Shown here piece after piece: positions 7,383 to 16,528 of a stretch of 64,000 nucleotides of DNA. The notes under the pieces are model-generated. The model searched no databases, was not told where the DNA came from, and was given only the letters and a program-made list of their open reading frames with translations. This DNA comes from Chryseobacterium luteum. Lineage in GTDB: Bacteria; Bacteroidota; Bacteroidia; Flavobacteriales; Weeksellaceae. Location of the stretch: contig NZ_JPRO01000006.1 of the NCBI RefSeq assembly GCF_000737785.1, positions 1 to 64,000 on the forward strand, read 5' to 3'. Made by a program: the position numbers and the translations under genes. Each line of letters starts with the position of its first letter. Within the stretch, counting starts at the first letter, position 1.

Positions 7383-7565
7383 GTTGGATAGTGGAAATCG
7401 TATTACTTTTTAGAAAGCCTTAAAATTTCTTAAATAAGTCTCAATTTATCATCATGATGAGAATTGAAAAACCATAAAATATGCTGTATTTAAAGCAAAT
7501 ACCGCTGGTTTTTATTTTAACAAAATATTATATTTTCTGTTATGGTTTTGTAACCTTCTTATCTA

Positions 7566-7573
7566 TAGTTTTG
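7566..7573 (+). promoter_or_regulatory. -7 box for the first DUF5686 gene
   Basis: TAGTTTTG, a full match to the Bacteroidota TAnnTTTG box, 20 bases before the ATG at 7593. A TTTG at 7547-7550 could be the -33 box but the spacing (15) is short. Confidence 0.55.
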
Positions 7574-7592
7574 TCTTATCTATAAAAAACTA

Positions 7593-10073
7593 ATGACAAA
7601 ACTTTTATCTCCATTATTTTTATTTTTTTCGGTATTGTATTTCGGTCAGTTACAACTGAAAGTTTTCAGTAAGGCTGATAAAAAACCTATCCAAAATGCA
7701 GCAGTTTACTGTGATGATAACCTCCTAGGAAAAACCAATTACGATGGCGTTTTGTCTTTCAAAACGAAATGTAAAAAGGTCGAAATTCTTGCCAGTAATT
7801 TTGAAGATGTAACGGTTGATATAAAAAAATTGATGGATGTTGCGATGCAGCCGTTATCTGAAAAACAGAACAATATTGACCGAGTGGTTATCACCGATAA
7901 AAGTGATCCGCGGGCTTTGAAAATTCTGGATGAAGTTAATAAAAGAGAAAAAGAAAACTCGCCAAAGTCTTTAGATATTTACCAATTTAAATCTTATTCC
8001 AAATTTTCGTTTGATGTAGATAAAGATTCAATTGATACATTCAAGAATTTCTTAGCCACAAGAAAAGATTCTCTGGCAAAAATTGATCATTCAGAATTTA
8101 AACAGAAAGAAAGCGAAAAGAAGGATTCATTAATTAACGAAGATTTCCTTAATGCTTCCCAGGAAAGCCAGATGTTCCTTTGGGAAAAGGCGGCAGAATA
8201 CAAATACTCCCGGAAGTACGGTGAAAAAACCAATATTATTGATAACAGAATGTCCGGTTTTAAAAATCCGATTTATGAGGCACTGGCCATTAACGTTTCG
8301 CATTTAAATAAAACACCGAAACAGTTAAGACCTGAAAACAGAAAGCTTTTCAATTTTTATATGTCGGATACGTTGCAATTGGATGGCAGAAAAACCTACG
8401 TTATTAAATTCAAGGAAATTACCGATAAAAAGAAGCAAAACCCGAGAAAATTTAACGGAAAGATCTATATTGATTCTGAAACGTATGCTCTGAAAAAGTT
8501 TGAAAGCGCCAATAAAAAAAGAAACGAAGGTGACATTGTTTCCGTCTGGAAACCGATTGAAGGAAAATGGTTCCTGGATTATGAAGACATCAAACTGAAA
8601 ATGGGCGACCAGACTTTTAATACTTCAAAAAAGGACAGCATAAAAACCGACAGTTTAAAAAAAGAAGCAAAACTGAGCGACCGACAAAAATACAACCGAA
8701 AAACCTTCGGAAATTACCTGTATGTAAAAAACCGCTTCTTTGATTTTGAACTGAATAAACCGCAGAAAGCATCAGACTTCAAAGGCTATTCCCTTGAAAT
8801 GAAAAGCTCCGACGGCAGTCTGCTTCAGCAATACAGAACCGACAGTCTTACCACCAGGGAAAGCGCCACTTACACCAAAATCGACAGCTTTGTACAAAAG
8901 CATGATTTTGAAAAGAAGCTGAGCTTTTTAACCCAGTTAATGCGAGGAAATTTAAGATATAAAATGATTGATTTCGATCTCACCAAATTTTTCAGCTACG
9001 ATAAATACCAGGGCTTACGTTTGGGAGCAGGAGTGAAACTGAATGAGAAATTCAGTAAAACATTTTCACCTGACGGTTATTTCGGATATGGCTTCAAAGA
9101 TCATACCTGGAAATATGGTTTAGGCTTAGATATAAAATTATCTGATAAAAGAACATCTGTTTTCCGTATTGATTATGCAGATGATGTTTTTGCAGCGGGC
9201 AGATTCAGCAATACGATGTGGGATATGATGATGAAGGTAAACGACATCAACCTTGACATTCACAATGCAGCTTTCTATAAAAACCAAAAATGGGGAGCCT
9301 CTTTCTTATATGATATTTCCAATTCATTAAGTATGAAAATCGCGGTGAATAAAGAAAAACAACAGGCTCTTTTTGATTATCAGTATAAAAACTTAGGCAA
9401 CAGTTTCGACAATACAAGCGCAGCATTATCATTAAAATTTGCTCCGAACGACAAAAACATTATGACGCCAAGCGGAAAATATACCTACGAAAAAGGTTAT
9501 CCTCAGATTTTTATGAATTATGAAAAAGGATTTGAAACGTTAGGAGGAGATTTAGATTATCATAGATTGGATGCGCTTATTATTCATCAGTTCAGATCGA
9601 AATTAGGATATACTAATATTAAACTTTTTGGAGGAATTTCTTCGGGAACCGCTCCGATCTGGAAAAATTTTGAAATTACCGGTCAGAGAGATCAAAATTC
9701 AGTCAACTGGTCTTCCGCTATCAATACTCCGACCAATTTAGGATTTACGACGATGCCTTCGGGAAGGTTTTTTGCGGATCGATTTGTTGGATTTAAGATT
9801 TCACAGGATTTACCATTCAGATTTAAAACATTCGGAACAAGATATTCCAACATCGAACTTGAATATCAGTCTGCAATAGGAGGTTTTAAAAACAGAGCAG
9901 ACCACCAGTTTGAATTCCAGGTACTCGATCATTATTATCAGGAAGTCGGATTGATATGGAACAGATTTTTGGGCAGAAGCTTTGGTGTAGGTTTCTCTTA
10001 TAGATTTGGATATTACCAGACCTCACAATTTAAAGATAATTTTGGCATAAAAATCCGGTTAAATGTACTTTAA
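7593..10073 (+). CDS. DUF5686 family outer-membrane protein with carboxypeptidase-regulatory-like domain (copy 1)
   Basis: 826 residues. An N-terminal signal peptide (MTKLLSPLFLFFSVLYFGQ) is followed by a CarboxypepD_reg-like domain (about 22-90, with KPIQNAAVYCDDNLLGKTNYDGVLSF) and then a long DUF5686 region. The C-terminal 370 residues alternate as in a beta barrel and end ...FGIKIRLNVL, a barrel-type terminus. The family is abundant in Bacteroidota and presumed to sit in the outer membrane; no transport substrate is established. Segment SDPRALKILDEVNKREKENSPKSL is shared almost word for word with the next gene, so the two are tandem paralogues. Own promoter box, own terminator. Confidence 0.88.
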   Translation: MTKLLSPLFLFFSVLYFGQLQLKVFSKADKKPIQNAAVYCDDNLLGKTNYDGVLSFKTKCKKVEILASNFEDVTVDIKKLMDVAMQPLSEKQNNIDRVVITDKSDPRALKILDEVNKREKENSPKSLDIYQFKSYSKFSFDVDKDSIDTFKNFLATRKDSLAKIDHSEFKQKESEKKDSLINEDFLNASQESQMFLWEKAAEYKYSRKYGEKTNIIDNRMSGFKNPIYEALAINVSHLNKTPKQLRPENRKLFNFYMSDTLQLDGRKTYVIKFKEITDKKKQNPRKFNGKIYIDSETYALKKFESANKKRNEGDIVSVWKPIEGKWFLDYEDIKLKMGDQTFNTSKKDSIKTDSLKKEAKLSDRQKYNRKTFGNYLYVKNRFFDFELNKPQKASDFKGYSLEMKSSDGSLLQQYRTDSLTTRESATYTKIDSFVQKHDFEKKLSFLTQLMRGNLRYKMIDFDLTKFFSYDKYQGLRLGAGVKLNEKFSKTFSPDGYFGYGFKDHTWKYGLGLDIKLSDKRTSVFRIDYADDVFAAGRFSNTMWDMMMKVNDINLDIHNAAFYKNQKWGASFLYDISNSLSMKIAVNKEKQQALFDYQYKNLGNSFDNTSAALSLKFAPNDKNIMTPSGKYTYEKGYPQIFMNYEKGFETLGGDLDYHRLDALIIHQFRSKLGYTNIKLFGGISSGTAPIWKNFEITGQRDQNSVNWSSAINTPTNLGFTTMPSGRFFADRFVGFKISQDLPFRFKTFGTRYSNIELEYQSAIGGFKNRADHQFEFQVLDHYYQEVGLIWNRFLGRSFGVGFSYRFGYYQTSQFKDNFGIKIRLNVL

Positions 10074-10101
10074 AAAGTATAATCCGTTTAAAAGCATCCA
10101 T

Positions 10102-10129
10102 AAAACTTCCGGAAATTCCGGGAGTTTTT
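10102..10129 (+). terminator. Terminator after first DUF5686 gene
   Basis: AAAACTTCCGG-AAATT-CCGGGAGTTTT followed by T/A-rich DNA, 29 bases after the stop. Confidence 0.8.
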
Positions 10130-10230
10130 ATTTTATCCTAAAAGATAATTCCAATTAAAAATGATATTAATATCAATTAACAAAACTTTCCTAAGACAAT
10201 AAATATGATTAATTTTACCCAGTTTTTCAC

Positions 10231-12645
10231 ATGAAAAGGTTTTTCGTTTTATTATTTTTAATGGTCTGTTTCTTTGGTTATTCTCAATCAAGGATTAAGG
10301 TCATTGACGAAACTGACCAAAAACCTATATCCAATGCAAAAATATCCTGTGACGGGAAAATTCTGGGCTTTACAGATATCCGGGGGACCCTGGAGTTTAA
10401 GGCTTCATGCAGCACGCTAGAAATCCAGTCGGAAGGTTACCAGAAAGAAACGGCTTCCGTAGAAACGGATATGGAGGTTTCCCTGCTGAAAAAACAATCA
10501 AAAACAACCGATATTGAGGAAGTAGTGATTGAAGACCACAGCGACCCGAGGGCTTTGGAGATCCTTAAAAAAGTGAACAGGCTTTTTAGAGAAAATTCAC
10601 CAAAAAGTTTGGCATCCTATTCTTTTAAATCATACGAAAAAATATCTCTGGATATAGACCAGGACAGCATTTCAGAATTTACCAGGTTTTTTAATGATTC
10701 TAATTTCCTGAAGAAAAAAAGGGAAAAAGATTCGCTAAATAATGTCTCGGCAAAACAGATTTTTTCAAAAAGCAAGCTCTTCTTATGGGAAAGGGCGCAG
10801 GAGTTTTTATATTCCAGGCAGTATGGAGAAAAGATCAATATTCTGGACAACAGGATTTCCGGTCTTAAGCAGCCGATCTACGAAATGATTGCAGTCCAGC
10901 AAAGTAACAGAGATAAGATTCCGAACCAGATAAAGCAGGAAAACAGGGGGCTTTACCGCTTTTTTCTTTCGGATACCATTGAAGTGAACGGAAGAAAAAC
11001 TTTCGTGATCCGCTTCCGTGAAGTGAATTACAAAAAACCGGATAAGAAAAGAAAATACAACGGTACGGTTTACATAGACACAGAGACTTACGGAATTGAA
11101 AAGATAGAAAATTTCAGCAAGAACAAAAACGACGGTATCATTACGAGCACCTGGGTTTTCTATAACAACAAATGGTTCCTGTTCCAGGAAAAGGTAAAAC
11201 TCAGGATGAGCAGAGTAGCAATGGAAGAGGAAAACAAAGTGAAAACGGAAGAGCATCATGAAAAAAGAGACAAAACCAGTTTCGGAACCTATGCTTTCCT
11301 CACTTCCACTTATTTTGATTTCAAATCACCGATTGAGGAAGATGAAAAGGATTTTAAAGGCTACACATTCTCAGTAAAAAATGCGGACGGACATCTTCTG
11401 GATCAGTACAGGACCGATCCTCTTACGGAAAGGGAACGCAATACGTATACTACTATAGACAGCCTGGGCAAAAAATACAATATAGACAGTAAGGCCAGGA
11501 TTCTTACAGGACTTATTAACGGGCAGATCCGTACCGGAATTGTAGATTTTGCAGTGGATGAAATTGTAAACTACAACCTGTATGAAGGTTTCAGATTAGG
11601 CTTAAAGGCAAAGCTTAATGAAACATTCAATCCATATTTTTCACCGGATTATTATTTTGCCTATGGTTTTAAGGATGATAAATGGAAATATGGGATCGGT
11701 CTTGATATGAAGACGACCCTTGACAAAAATTCATTTTTCAGAATTGAGTATTATAATGATGTAACGGCATCCGGAGAATTTTACAGAAGGCTCTGGAACT
11801 TCAAAATGAGAACAATGAATTACGGAAATAACATCAACAATGATAAATATTATCATTTCCGGGGGGCTTCACTGTCTTATCTGAATGATGTTACGAACGG
11901 TCTTACATTGGTTTTTGCCGCGAAAAGAAATGTTGAAGAGGCGAAGTTTGATTATGAATTCAGGGGAAGAGGCGGTGAATTTGAAAATTTCAACACACTG
12001 TTTACTTTAAAATATTCTCCGAATTCTACGAATATCATGACTCCGCAGGGGAAATCGATCATTGATCAGAAATATCCTGAGCTGTACCTCAACTATGAGC
12101 AGAGCTACAAAATTCTGGGCGGAGATTTCAATTATACCCGTTTTGATGCGCTGTTTGTTCACAACTTTAAGACGATGCTGGGAACTACCGGATTCAGATT
12201 GTATGGCGGAATAGTTTTGGGGGAAGCTCCTATATGGAAACATTTTACAATGAACGGGCTGGCCTCTCCGAGAAAGGATTTTAATTTCAACTTAACTTCA
12301 TATCTGGGCTTTGCAACGCTGGAAGGCGGGAAATATTACAATGATAAATTTGTTGCCTATTATTTTACCCACAAACTTCCTTTATACTTCAAAAGTTTCG
12401 GACAGAACATCTCGAGTTTTGATTTTGTATTGAGGGGAACAATCGGAGATATGAAGCATCCGGAATACCATCAGTTCAGATTCAGGAAACTGGATCATCT
12501 TTACCAGGAGGTAGGACTTGAATGGAATAATTTTTTATCAAGTTATTTCAACTTAGGGTTATTTTACAGGGTTGGATACTACACCACTCCCAATTTCAAG
12601 CAGAATTTTGCCATTCAGTTTAAACTGAAATTATTAGAATTCTAG
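10231..12645 (+). CDS. DUF5686 family outer-membrane protein (copy 2)
   Basis: 804 residues, same plan as the gene before it: signal peptide (MKRFFVLLFLMVCFFGYSQ), CarboxypepD_reg-like domain with KPISNAKISCDGKILGFTD, then DUF5686 with SDPRALEILKKVNRLFRENSPKSL, SGLKQPIYEM and YNGTVYIDTETYGIEKIENF, and a C-terminal barrel ending NFAIQFKLKLLEF. Copy 1 has a KTDSLKKEAKLSD segment missing here, and the two have diverged to roughly half identity by eye, so the duplication is old. The genes are separated by a terminator and are probably independently expressed. Role presumed in the outer membrane. Confidence 0.87.
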   Translation: MKRFFVLLFLMVCFFGYSQSRIKVIDETDQKPISNAKISCDGKILGFTDIRGTLEFKASCSTLEIQSEGYQKETASVETDMEVSLLKKQSKTTDIEEVVIEDHSDPRALEILKKVNRLFRENSPKSLASYSFKSYEKISLDIDQDSISEFTRFFNDSNFLKKKREKDSLNNVSAKQIFSKSKLFLWERAQEFLYSRQYGEKINILDNRISGLKQPIYEMIAVQQSNRDKIPNQIKQENRGLYRFFLSDTIEVNGRKTFVIRFREVNYKKPDKKRKYNGTVYIDTETYGIEKIENFSKNKNDGIITSTWVFYNNKWFLFQEKVKLRMSRVAMEEENKVKTEEHHEKRDKTSFGTYAFLTSTYFDFKSPIEEDEKDFKGYTFSVKNADGHLLDQYRTDPLTERERNTYTTIDSLGKKYNIDSKARILTGLINGQIRTGIVDFAVDEIVNYNLYEGFRLGLKAKLNETFNPYFSPDYYFAYGFKDDKWKYGIGLDMKTTLDKNSFFRIEYYNDVTASGEFYRRLWNFKMRTMNYGNNINNDKYYHFRGASLSYLNDVTNGLTLVFAAKRNVEEAKFDYEFRGRGGEFENFNTLFTLKYSPNSTNIMTPQGKSIIDQKYPELYLNYEQSYKILGGDFNYTRFDALFVHNFKTMLGTTGFRLYGGIVLGEAPIWKHFTMNGLASPRKDFNFNLTSYLGFATLEGGKYYNDKFVAYYFTHKLPLYFKSFGQNISSFDFVLRGTIGDMKHPEYHQFRFRKLDHLYQEVGLEWNNFLSSYFNLGLFYRVGYYTTPNFKQNFAIQFKLKLLEF

Positions 12646-12714
12646 CGTCAGAACATCAATTTCATTCATAAAAAACCAAACTTTAAGCAACATTATAAAT
12701 ACATAAATACCAAT

Positions 12715-12951
12715 ATGCAGCGAATAGAAGTAAAAGCGGAACAGTTTTTTGAATTGTTAAAGCTAAAAGACACTCCAATGTGGGAAATTTTCTCCCAGAT
12801 GATTGATGGCAATGAAAAGGAAATTATATTTCTGGATAATGAAAATAAAGTTCTTTTTAATTACATCCTGCCTTCCGCACAGGAAAAGTTGGAGGAAGAC
12901 AGAAAAGAATTTTCAAAACAGTTCTCGGATAAACTGGCTGATTTCAATTAA
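12715..12951 (+). CDS. Small acidic hypothetical protein, 78 aa
   Basis: Not recognised. Soluble, helix-rich at both ends with a central strand pair (EIIFLDNENKVLFNYILP, about 41-58). No signal or membrane segment. Reading is supported by clean codon use and the short gap after the DUF5686 gene (70 bases, no terminator between). Convergent with folP 57 bases downstream. Confidence 0.7.
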   Translation: MQRIEVKAEQFFELLKLKDTPMWEIFSQMIDGNEKEIIFLDNENKVLFNYILPSAQEKLEEDRKEFSKQFSDKLADFN

Positions 12952-13008
12952 AACTGGTGAAGAAAAGTTATGCATCTCCTCTCCTGTTCTCTTTCGGGGA
13001 ATGTTGAA

Positions 13009-13887
13009 TTATAAACGCTTTTCAGTTTTTTCACAAAACTGTCTGATAGTCAATGCCGCTTCCGTTACATCATGTACCCTGAGAATTTTGGCTCCCTGCT
13101 CCAGCACTTTCATATGAAGTTTCTGCGTTTCTTCATTGATGCCCAGAGGGGATTTCCCAAGCGGTTTATAGATGAATGATTTTCTGGAAATACCTATCAG
13201 CAAAGGAAATTTTCCAAAACCTAAATATTGGGTTTCACTGATCATTTTCATCTGATCTTCCACTGTTTTTCCGAAGCCGAAACCCGGATCAAGAATGATA
13301 TCTTTTACTCCTTTTTCAAGAAGTTCATTGGTCTTTTTAGAAAAATACCGGTTAATTTCCAGGGTAATGTCTTCAAATTTCGCTTTGTGATGCATTGTTT
13401 CATAAGATGGATTCACGTGCATCAGAATGTAGGGAAGCTTTGTTTCGCCTGCAATTTTAAACATAGTATCATCAAACTGTCCCCCTGAAATATCATTGAT
13501 CATGTCAATTCCTTCATTGAATCCGAATTTCACGGTTTCACTATAGAACGTATCCAGTGATATCAATGCTTCCGGAAATTCTTTTTTGATCCGGGAAATG
13601 ATCTTTCCTGTTCTCTCAATCTCGTCATTACTGCTCAAAAATCCGGCATCCGGACGTGTAGATTGCGGCCCGATGTCAATGATCTCCGCACCGTCTTTCA
13701 AAAGTTTCTCTGCGTGTTTCAACGCGGATTCTTCATTATTAAACTTCCCGCCATCGGAAAAGGAATCCGGGGTAAGGTTGAGGATACCCATGATCTTCGG
13801 TTTGGTGAGCTCTACCAGTCTTCCGTTACAATTGATGGAGTGGGTCGGAGGGTTTGAGAGTGGGAGGGTTTGAGCGTTTGAGAGCAT
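13009..13887 (-). CDS. folP: Dihydropteroate synthase
   Basis: Condenses 6-hydroxymethyl-dihydropterin pyrophosphate with p-aminobenzoate in folate synthesis; the target of sulfonamides. Signatures: KIMGILNLTPDSFSDGGKF (about 32-50), IDIGPQSTRPDA (about 72-83, the pABA/sulfa loop), DMINDISGG (about 128-136), ILDPGFGFGKT (about 204-214), LIGISRKSF (about 236-244) and RVHDV near the end. The first 16 residues (MLSNAQTLPLSNPPTHS region) are not conserved and are encoded by a GTTTGAGnGTGGGAGG-type simple repeat that recurs at 14095-14235; the native start may have been overrun by repeat DNA. A TAATTTTG box 44 bases upstream supports this start or one shortly after. Confidence 0.97.
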   Translation of the reverse strand: MLSNAQTLPLSNPPTHSINCNGRLVELTKPKIMGILNLTPDSFSDGGKFNNEESALKHAEKLLKDGAEIIDIGPQSTRPDAGFLSSNDEIERTGKIISRIKKEFPEALISLDTFYSETVKFGFNEGIDMINDISGGQFDDTMFKIAGETKLPYILMHVNPSYETMHHKAKFEDITLEINRYFSKKTNELLEKGVKDIILDPGFGFGKTVEDQMKMISETQYLGFGKFPLLIGISRKSFIYKPLGKSPLGINEETQKLHMKVLEQGAKILRVHDVTEAALTIRQFCEKTEKRL

Positions 13888-13930
13888 TTTTATGATTGAT
13901 AAATGATGATTGATAAGTGATACTATTCTG

Positions 13931-13938
13931 CAAAATTA
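13931..13938 (-). promoter_or_regulatory. -7 box for folP
   Basis: TAATTTTG on the minus strand, exact TAnnTTTG. Expected transcription start near 13925, giving a leader of about 40 bases to the ATG at 13887. Confidence 0.5.
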
Positions 13939-14094
13939 AGACTTATTGTTGAATGTTTTGTTTGTACGGGTTGACAGTTTCTAGTTTGTTATTAGTTCAT
14001 AAAAGATTGGTAGAGACGAGCTGTCAGACATTCAACTTAAAACTTGATATTGAATTTAGAATCATCCCTTTTAAAATTTCCCAACAAGAAACCA

Positions 14095-14235
14095 GCAACC
14101 CCCACTCCTCAACTCTAAAATCCTCCCACCCTCAAACACTCCCACCCTCAAACACTCCCACACTCAAACCCTCCCACCCTCAAACCCTCAAACGCTCCCA
14201 CCCTCAAACGCTCCCACCCTCCAACCCAAGCACCC
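14095..14235. repeat. Degenerate C-rich 9-12-mer tandem repeat
   Basis: More than ten alternations of CTCAAAC and (A/G)CTCCCACC units (CACTCCCACC, CCTCAAACGCTCCCACC and so on). The same motif in reverse complement begins inside folP at 13850-13888. Translation through it is low-complexity (S/H/P/T/L) and not taken as a gene. Typical of slippage-prone simple-sequence DNA. Confidence 0.85.
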
Positions 14236-14294
14236 AGACACCCAAACTCTGAGAAAAATCAACCCCTGATTCCCGCTACCTAAAACCTAATTCG

Positions 14295-14302
14295 TATATT
14301 TG
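14295..14302 (+). promoter_or_regulatory. -7 box for the DUF1599 gene
   Basis: TATATTTG, exact TAnnTTTG, 17 bases before the ATG at 14320, giving a leader of only about 10 bases. It lies just after the simple-repeat tract. Confidence 0.55.
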
Positions 14303-14319
14303 GGAGATTAAGAGAATTT

Positions 14320-14883
14320 ATGTCAAAAACATCAGTACAGTTCGGGAAAGTTATCAGTCAGTGCCGTGATCTTTTCAGTAAAAAATTACAGGATTACGGG
14401 GCAGCATGGAGGGTTTTGAGACCCAGCTCCATTACAGATCAGATTTACATTAAAGTGAACAGGATCCGTACGCTGCAGATGACGGATAAAAAAATGGTAG
14501 ATGAAAGCGAAGAGGATGAATTCATTGCCATTGTCAACTACTCTATTATCGGACTTATCCAGCTGGAGAAAGGGCTTTCTAATGATTTTAATGAAGACAG
14601 GGAGGAAATTTTAAGCCTTTACGACACATATTCTGATGAAGCCCGGGCTTTAATGGAAAGAAAAAATCATGATTATGGTGAAGCATGGAGGGACATGAGA
14701 ATTTCTTCTATTACCGATCTTATTTATCAGAAAGTATTAAGAACAAAACAGATTGAGGACAACCAGGGCAAAACCATCGTTTCTGAAGGACTGGACGCGA
14801 ACTATTTCGACATGCTGAATTATGCTGTTTTCTGCCTGATCAAGTTCTCTGAAAAAGAAAATATTTCCGAACCTCAAAAATAA
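14320..14883 (+). CDS. DUF1599 domain protein (two internal copies)
   Basis: 187 residues made of two DUF1599 copies. Copy one carries KKLQDYGAAWRVLRPSSITD (about 21-40), copy two ERKNHDYGEAWRDMRISSIT (about 112-131), each followed by a xIYxKVxR helix and an acidic segment. Related all-helical folds of the MazG/HisE type handle nucleotides, so a nucleotide-binding or pyrophosphatase role is possible but unproven. Immediately upstream of the BT_3928-like membrane gene (6-base gap), so the two are almost certainly co-transcribed, an order often kept in Bacteroidota near folP and tpiA. Confidence 0.88.
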   Translation: MSKTSVQFGKVISQCRDLFSKKLQDYGAAWRVLRPSSITDQIYIKVNRIRTLQMTDKKMVDESEEDEFIAIVNYSIIGLIQLEKGLSNDFNEDREEILSLYDTYSDEARALMERKNHDYGEAWRDMRISSITDLIYQKVLRTKQIEDNQGKTIVSEGLDANYFDMLNYAVFCLIKFSEKENISEPQK

Positions 14884-14889
14884 TTTAAT

Positions 14890-16002
14890 ATGGTCAAAGG
14901 TTTATTACGTTTTATTATTGCTGTCATCTTCATTCTTTCCGGATTCGTAAAGGCTGTGGATCTGGTAGGATTTTCTTTCAAGATGGAAGAATATTTTGCG
15001 CCATCGGTTTTCAATATGCCGTTCCTGGAGAAGTTTGCGCTTCTGTTCTCGGTTATTGTAGTTGTACTGGAGCTTTTCTTAGGCTTTATGCTGCTGCTGA
15101 AACTGAAGCTTAAGTTTACCCTTTCAGCATTAATTGCTCTCTGTATCTTCTTTGGGTTCCTTACTTTTTATTCGGCTTATTTCAATGTCGTGACGGATTG
15201 CGGATGTTTTGGAGATGCGGTAAAGTTTACGCCGTGGCAGAGCTTCATTAAAGATATTGTTCTTCTCATCGGGCTTATTATTGTATTCATGCTTTACAGA
15301 AAGGAGTTCCGTAAAAAAGACGAATACAGCAGTACGGGTACGAAAAAATCTTCCGGTAAGTTCAGATACGCTCTGTTAGGCCTTTTTTCTGTGATTATGA
15401 TTTACATTATGGCTCAGGGAATTATGCATGAACCGCTTATAGATTTCCGGGATTATAAGATCGGGACCAATATGAAAAACGAAAAGGAAAAGATCAATAA
15501 AAGCCCTTCTGAATACAAGACTTTTTACTCGCTTAAAAACCAGAAGACAGGAGAAGTTTTAAAGGTCAACCAGGATGATTATATTAAAGAAACAAAATAC
15601 TGGGCAGAAGGTTCTCCCTGGAAAATTGAGGAAGGAAAGAACGAATCTGTTCTGACGAAAGAAGGTTATCAGTCTGAGATCGTAAAATTCAAAATTGAAG
15701 ATCCTACAGGGATGGATCTTACAGACGAAATCATTAATGCCCCTAAAGCAATACTTGTTTTTTCTTATCATCCAAAAGAAGTTCCGAGTGATCTTATCCA
15801 GAAAATTGAGGCCAAAGTAAATGCCCAAAAAGGAGCTTTAATCTACGGTGTTTCTACAGACCCGAACACTTTTAAAACGATTAAAAATGCGATGATGGAC
15901 GGAACAGCGATAAAAACCATTGCAAGAAGCAATCCTTTTGTACTGGTATTAGAAAAAGGGGAAATTGTGGACAAACAGCCTACAAAAGACTATGTCAAAT
16001 AG
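14890..16002 (+). CDS. BT_3928 family membrane protein (DoxX/MauE-like)
   Basis: 370 residues. The first 140 hold four membrane helices of the DoxX/MauE kind (FIIAVIFILSGFVKAVDL at the start, VIVVVLELFLGFMLLLKL, LSALIALCIFFGFLTFYS, DIVLLIGLIIVFML), with TDCGCFGDAVKFTPWQSF (about 99-116), a Cys pair seen in this family before helix four. After a fifth helix (about 157-175) comes a periplasmic or cytoplasmic soluble part with a thioredoxin-like look (AILVFSYHPKEVPSDLIQKI; PFVLVLEKGEIVDK) but without a CxxC pair. Probably a redox-linked membrane protein; exact role unknown. Confidence 0.87.
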   Translation: MVKGLLRFIIAVIFILSGFVKAVDLVGFSFKMEEYFAPSVFNMPFLEKFALLFSVIVVVLELFLGFMLLLKLKLKFTLSALIALCIFFGFLTFYSAYFNVVTDCGCFGDAVKFTPWQSFIKDIVLLIGLIIVFMLYRKEFRKKDEYSSTGTKKSSGKFRYALLGLFSVIMIYIMAQGIMHEPLIDFRDYKIGTNMKNEKEKINKSPSEYKTFYSLKNQKTGEVLKVNQDDYIKETKYWAEGSPWKIEEGKNESVLTKEGYQSEIVKFKIEDPTGMDLTDEIINAPKAILVFSYHPKEVPSDLIQKIEAKVNAQKGALIYGVSTDPNTFKTIKNAMMDGTAIKTIARSNPFVLVLEKGEIVDKQPTKDYVK

Positions 16003-16083
16003 GAATAAATGGTGAATAAGTTAATTGTCAATGATTGAATGGTTAATTTAAAAAATTCACCAGTAAAAACGACAATCCTAAAC

Positions 16084-16122
16084 TATCATTTATCATTTAT
16101 CATTTATCATTTATCATTTATC
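16084..16122. repeat. Heptanucleotide microsatellite ATCATTT x5
   Basis: Five perfect copies of ATCATTT plus a partial sixth in the gap between the BT_3928-like gene and the TerB-like gene, about 30 bases before the next start codon. Length change by slippage could alter spacing to the -7 region. Confidence 0.85.
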
Positions 16123-16151
16123 AAAACTAAACTTAAAACATACATTTAGAA

Positions 16152-16502
16152 ATGCAAAAATCAAATAAATCCATCGCCGGCTATCACCTGTTAATGATTC
16201 TTTCTTCTGTAGACGGAGAATTTGCTCCTGAAGAAGGAATGATGGTTCAGCAGTATATGGCAGACGAATTTCCGTTCAGAATGAATCTTGACAATGAACT
16301 GGAAACCCTGGCTCTTTTACAGCCTGAAGAGTGGAAAGATCATTTTGAATTCCATGCAAGATGTTTCTATGATGACTCTACCGAAGATGAGCGTGTAAAA
16401 TTTGTGCAATTTGCCAAAACACTGATCAAGGCAGACAATAAAGTGACTGATGAAGAGCATACTTTCTACAAGCTGTTGAAAAATCTGTGGAATTTGGCAT
16501 AG
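16152..16502 (+). CDS. TerB-like / DjlA-N-like helical protein
   Basis: 116 residues, all helical. The pattern LLMILSSVDGEFAPEEGMMV (about 13-32) followed by KFVQFAKTLIKADNKVTDEE (about 82-101) is the double acidic-loop layout of the TerB/DjlA-N fold: D-G-x-x-x-x-E-E in the first half and D-x-x-x-x-x-E-E in the second, where metal can bind. The family is linked to tellurite and stress responses, but alone it does not give a specific job. Its stop lies 26 bases before the oligopeptidase start, so probably one operon. Confidence 0.75.
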   Translation: MQKSNKSIAGYHLLMILSSVDGEFAPEEGMMVQQYMADEFPFRMNLDNELETLALLQPEEWKDHFEFHARCFYDDSTEDERVKFVQFAKTLIKADNKVTDEEHTFYKLLKNLWNLA

Positions 16503-16528
16503 ATTCCAGCCAAAAAACAAAATATACT

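Noticed and set aside
13953..14252. Plus-strand frame ending in SHPQTLPPS repeats
   Set aside because: Low-complexity product of the C-rich tandem repeat; no conserved part.
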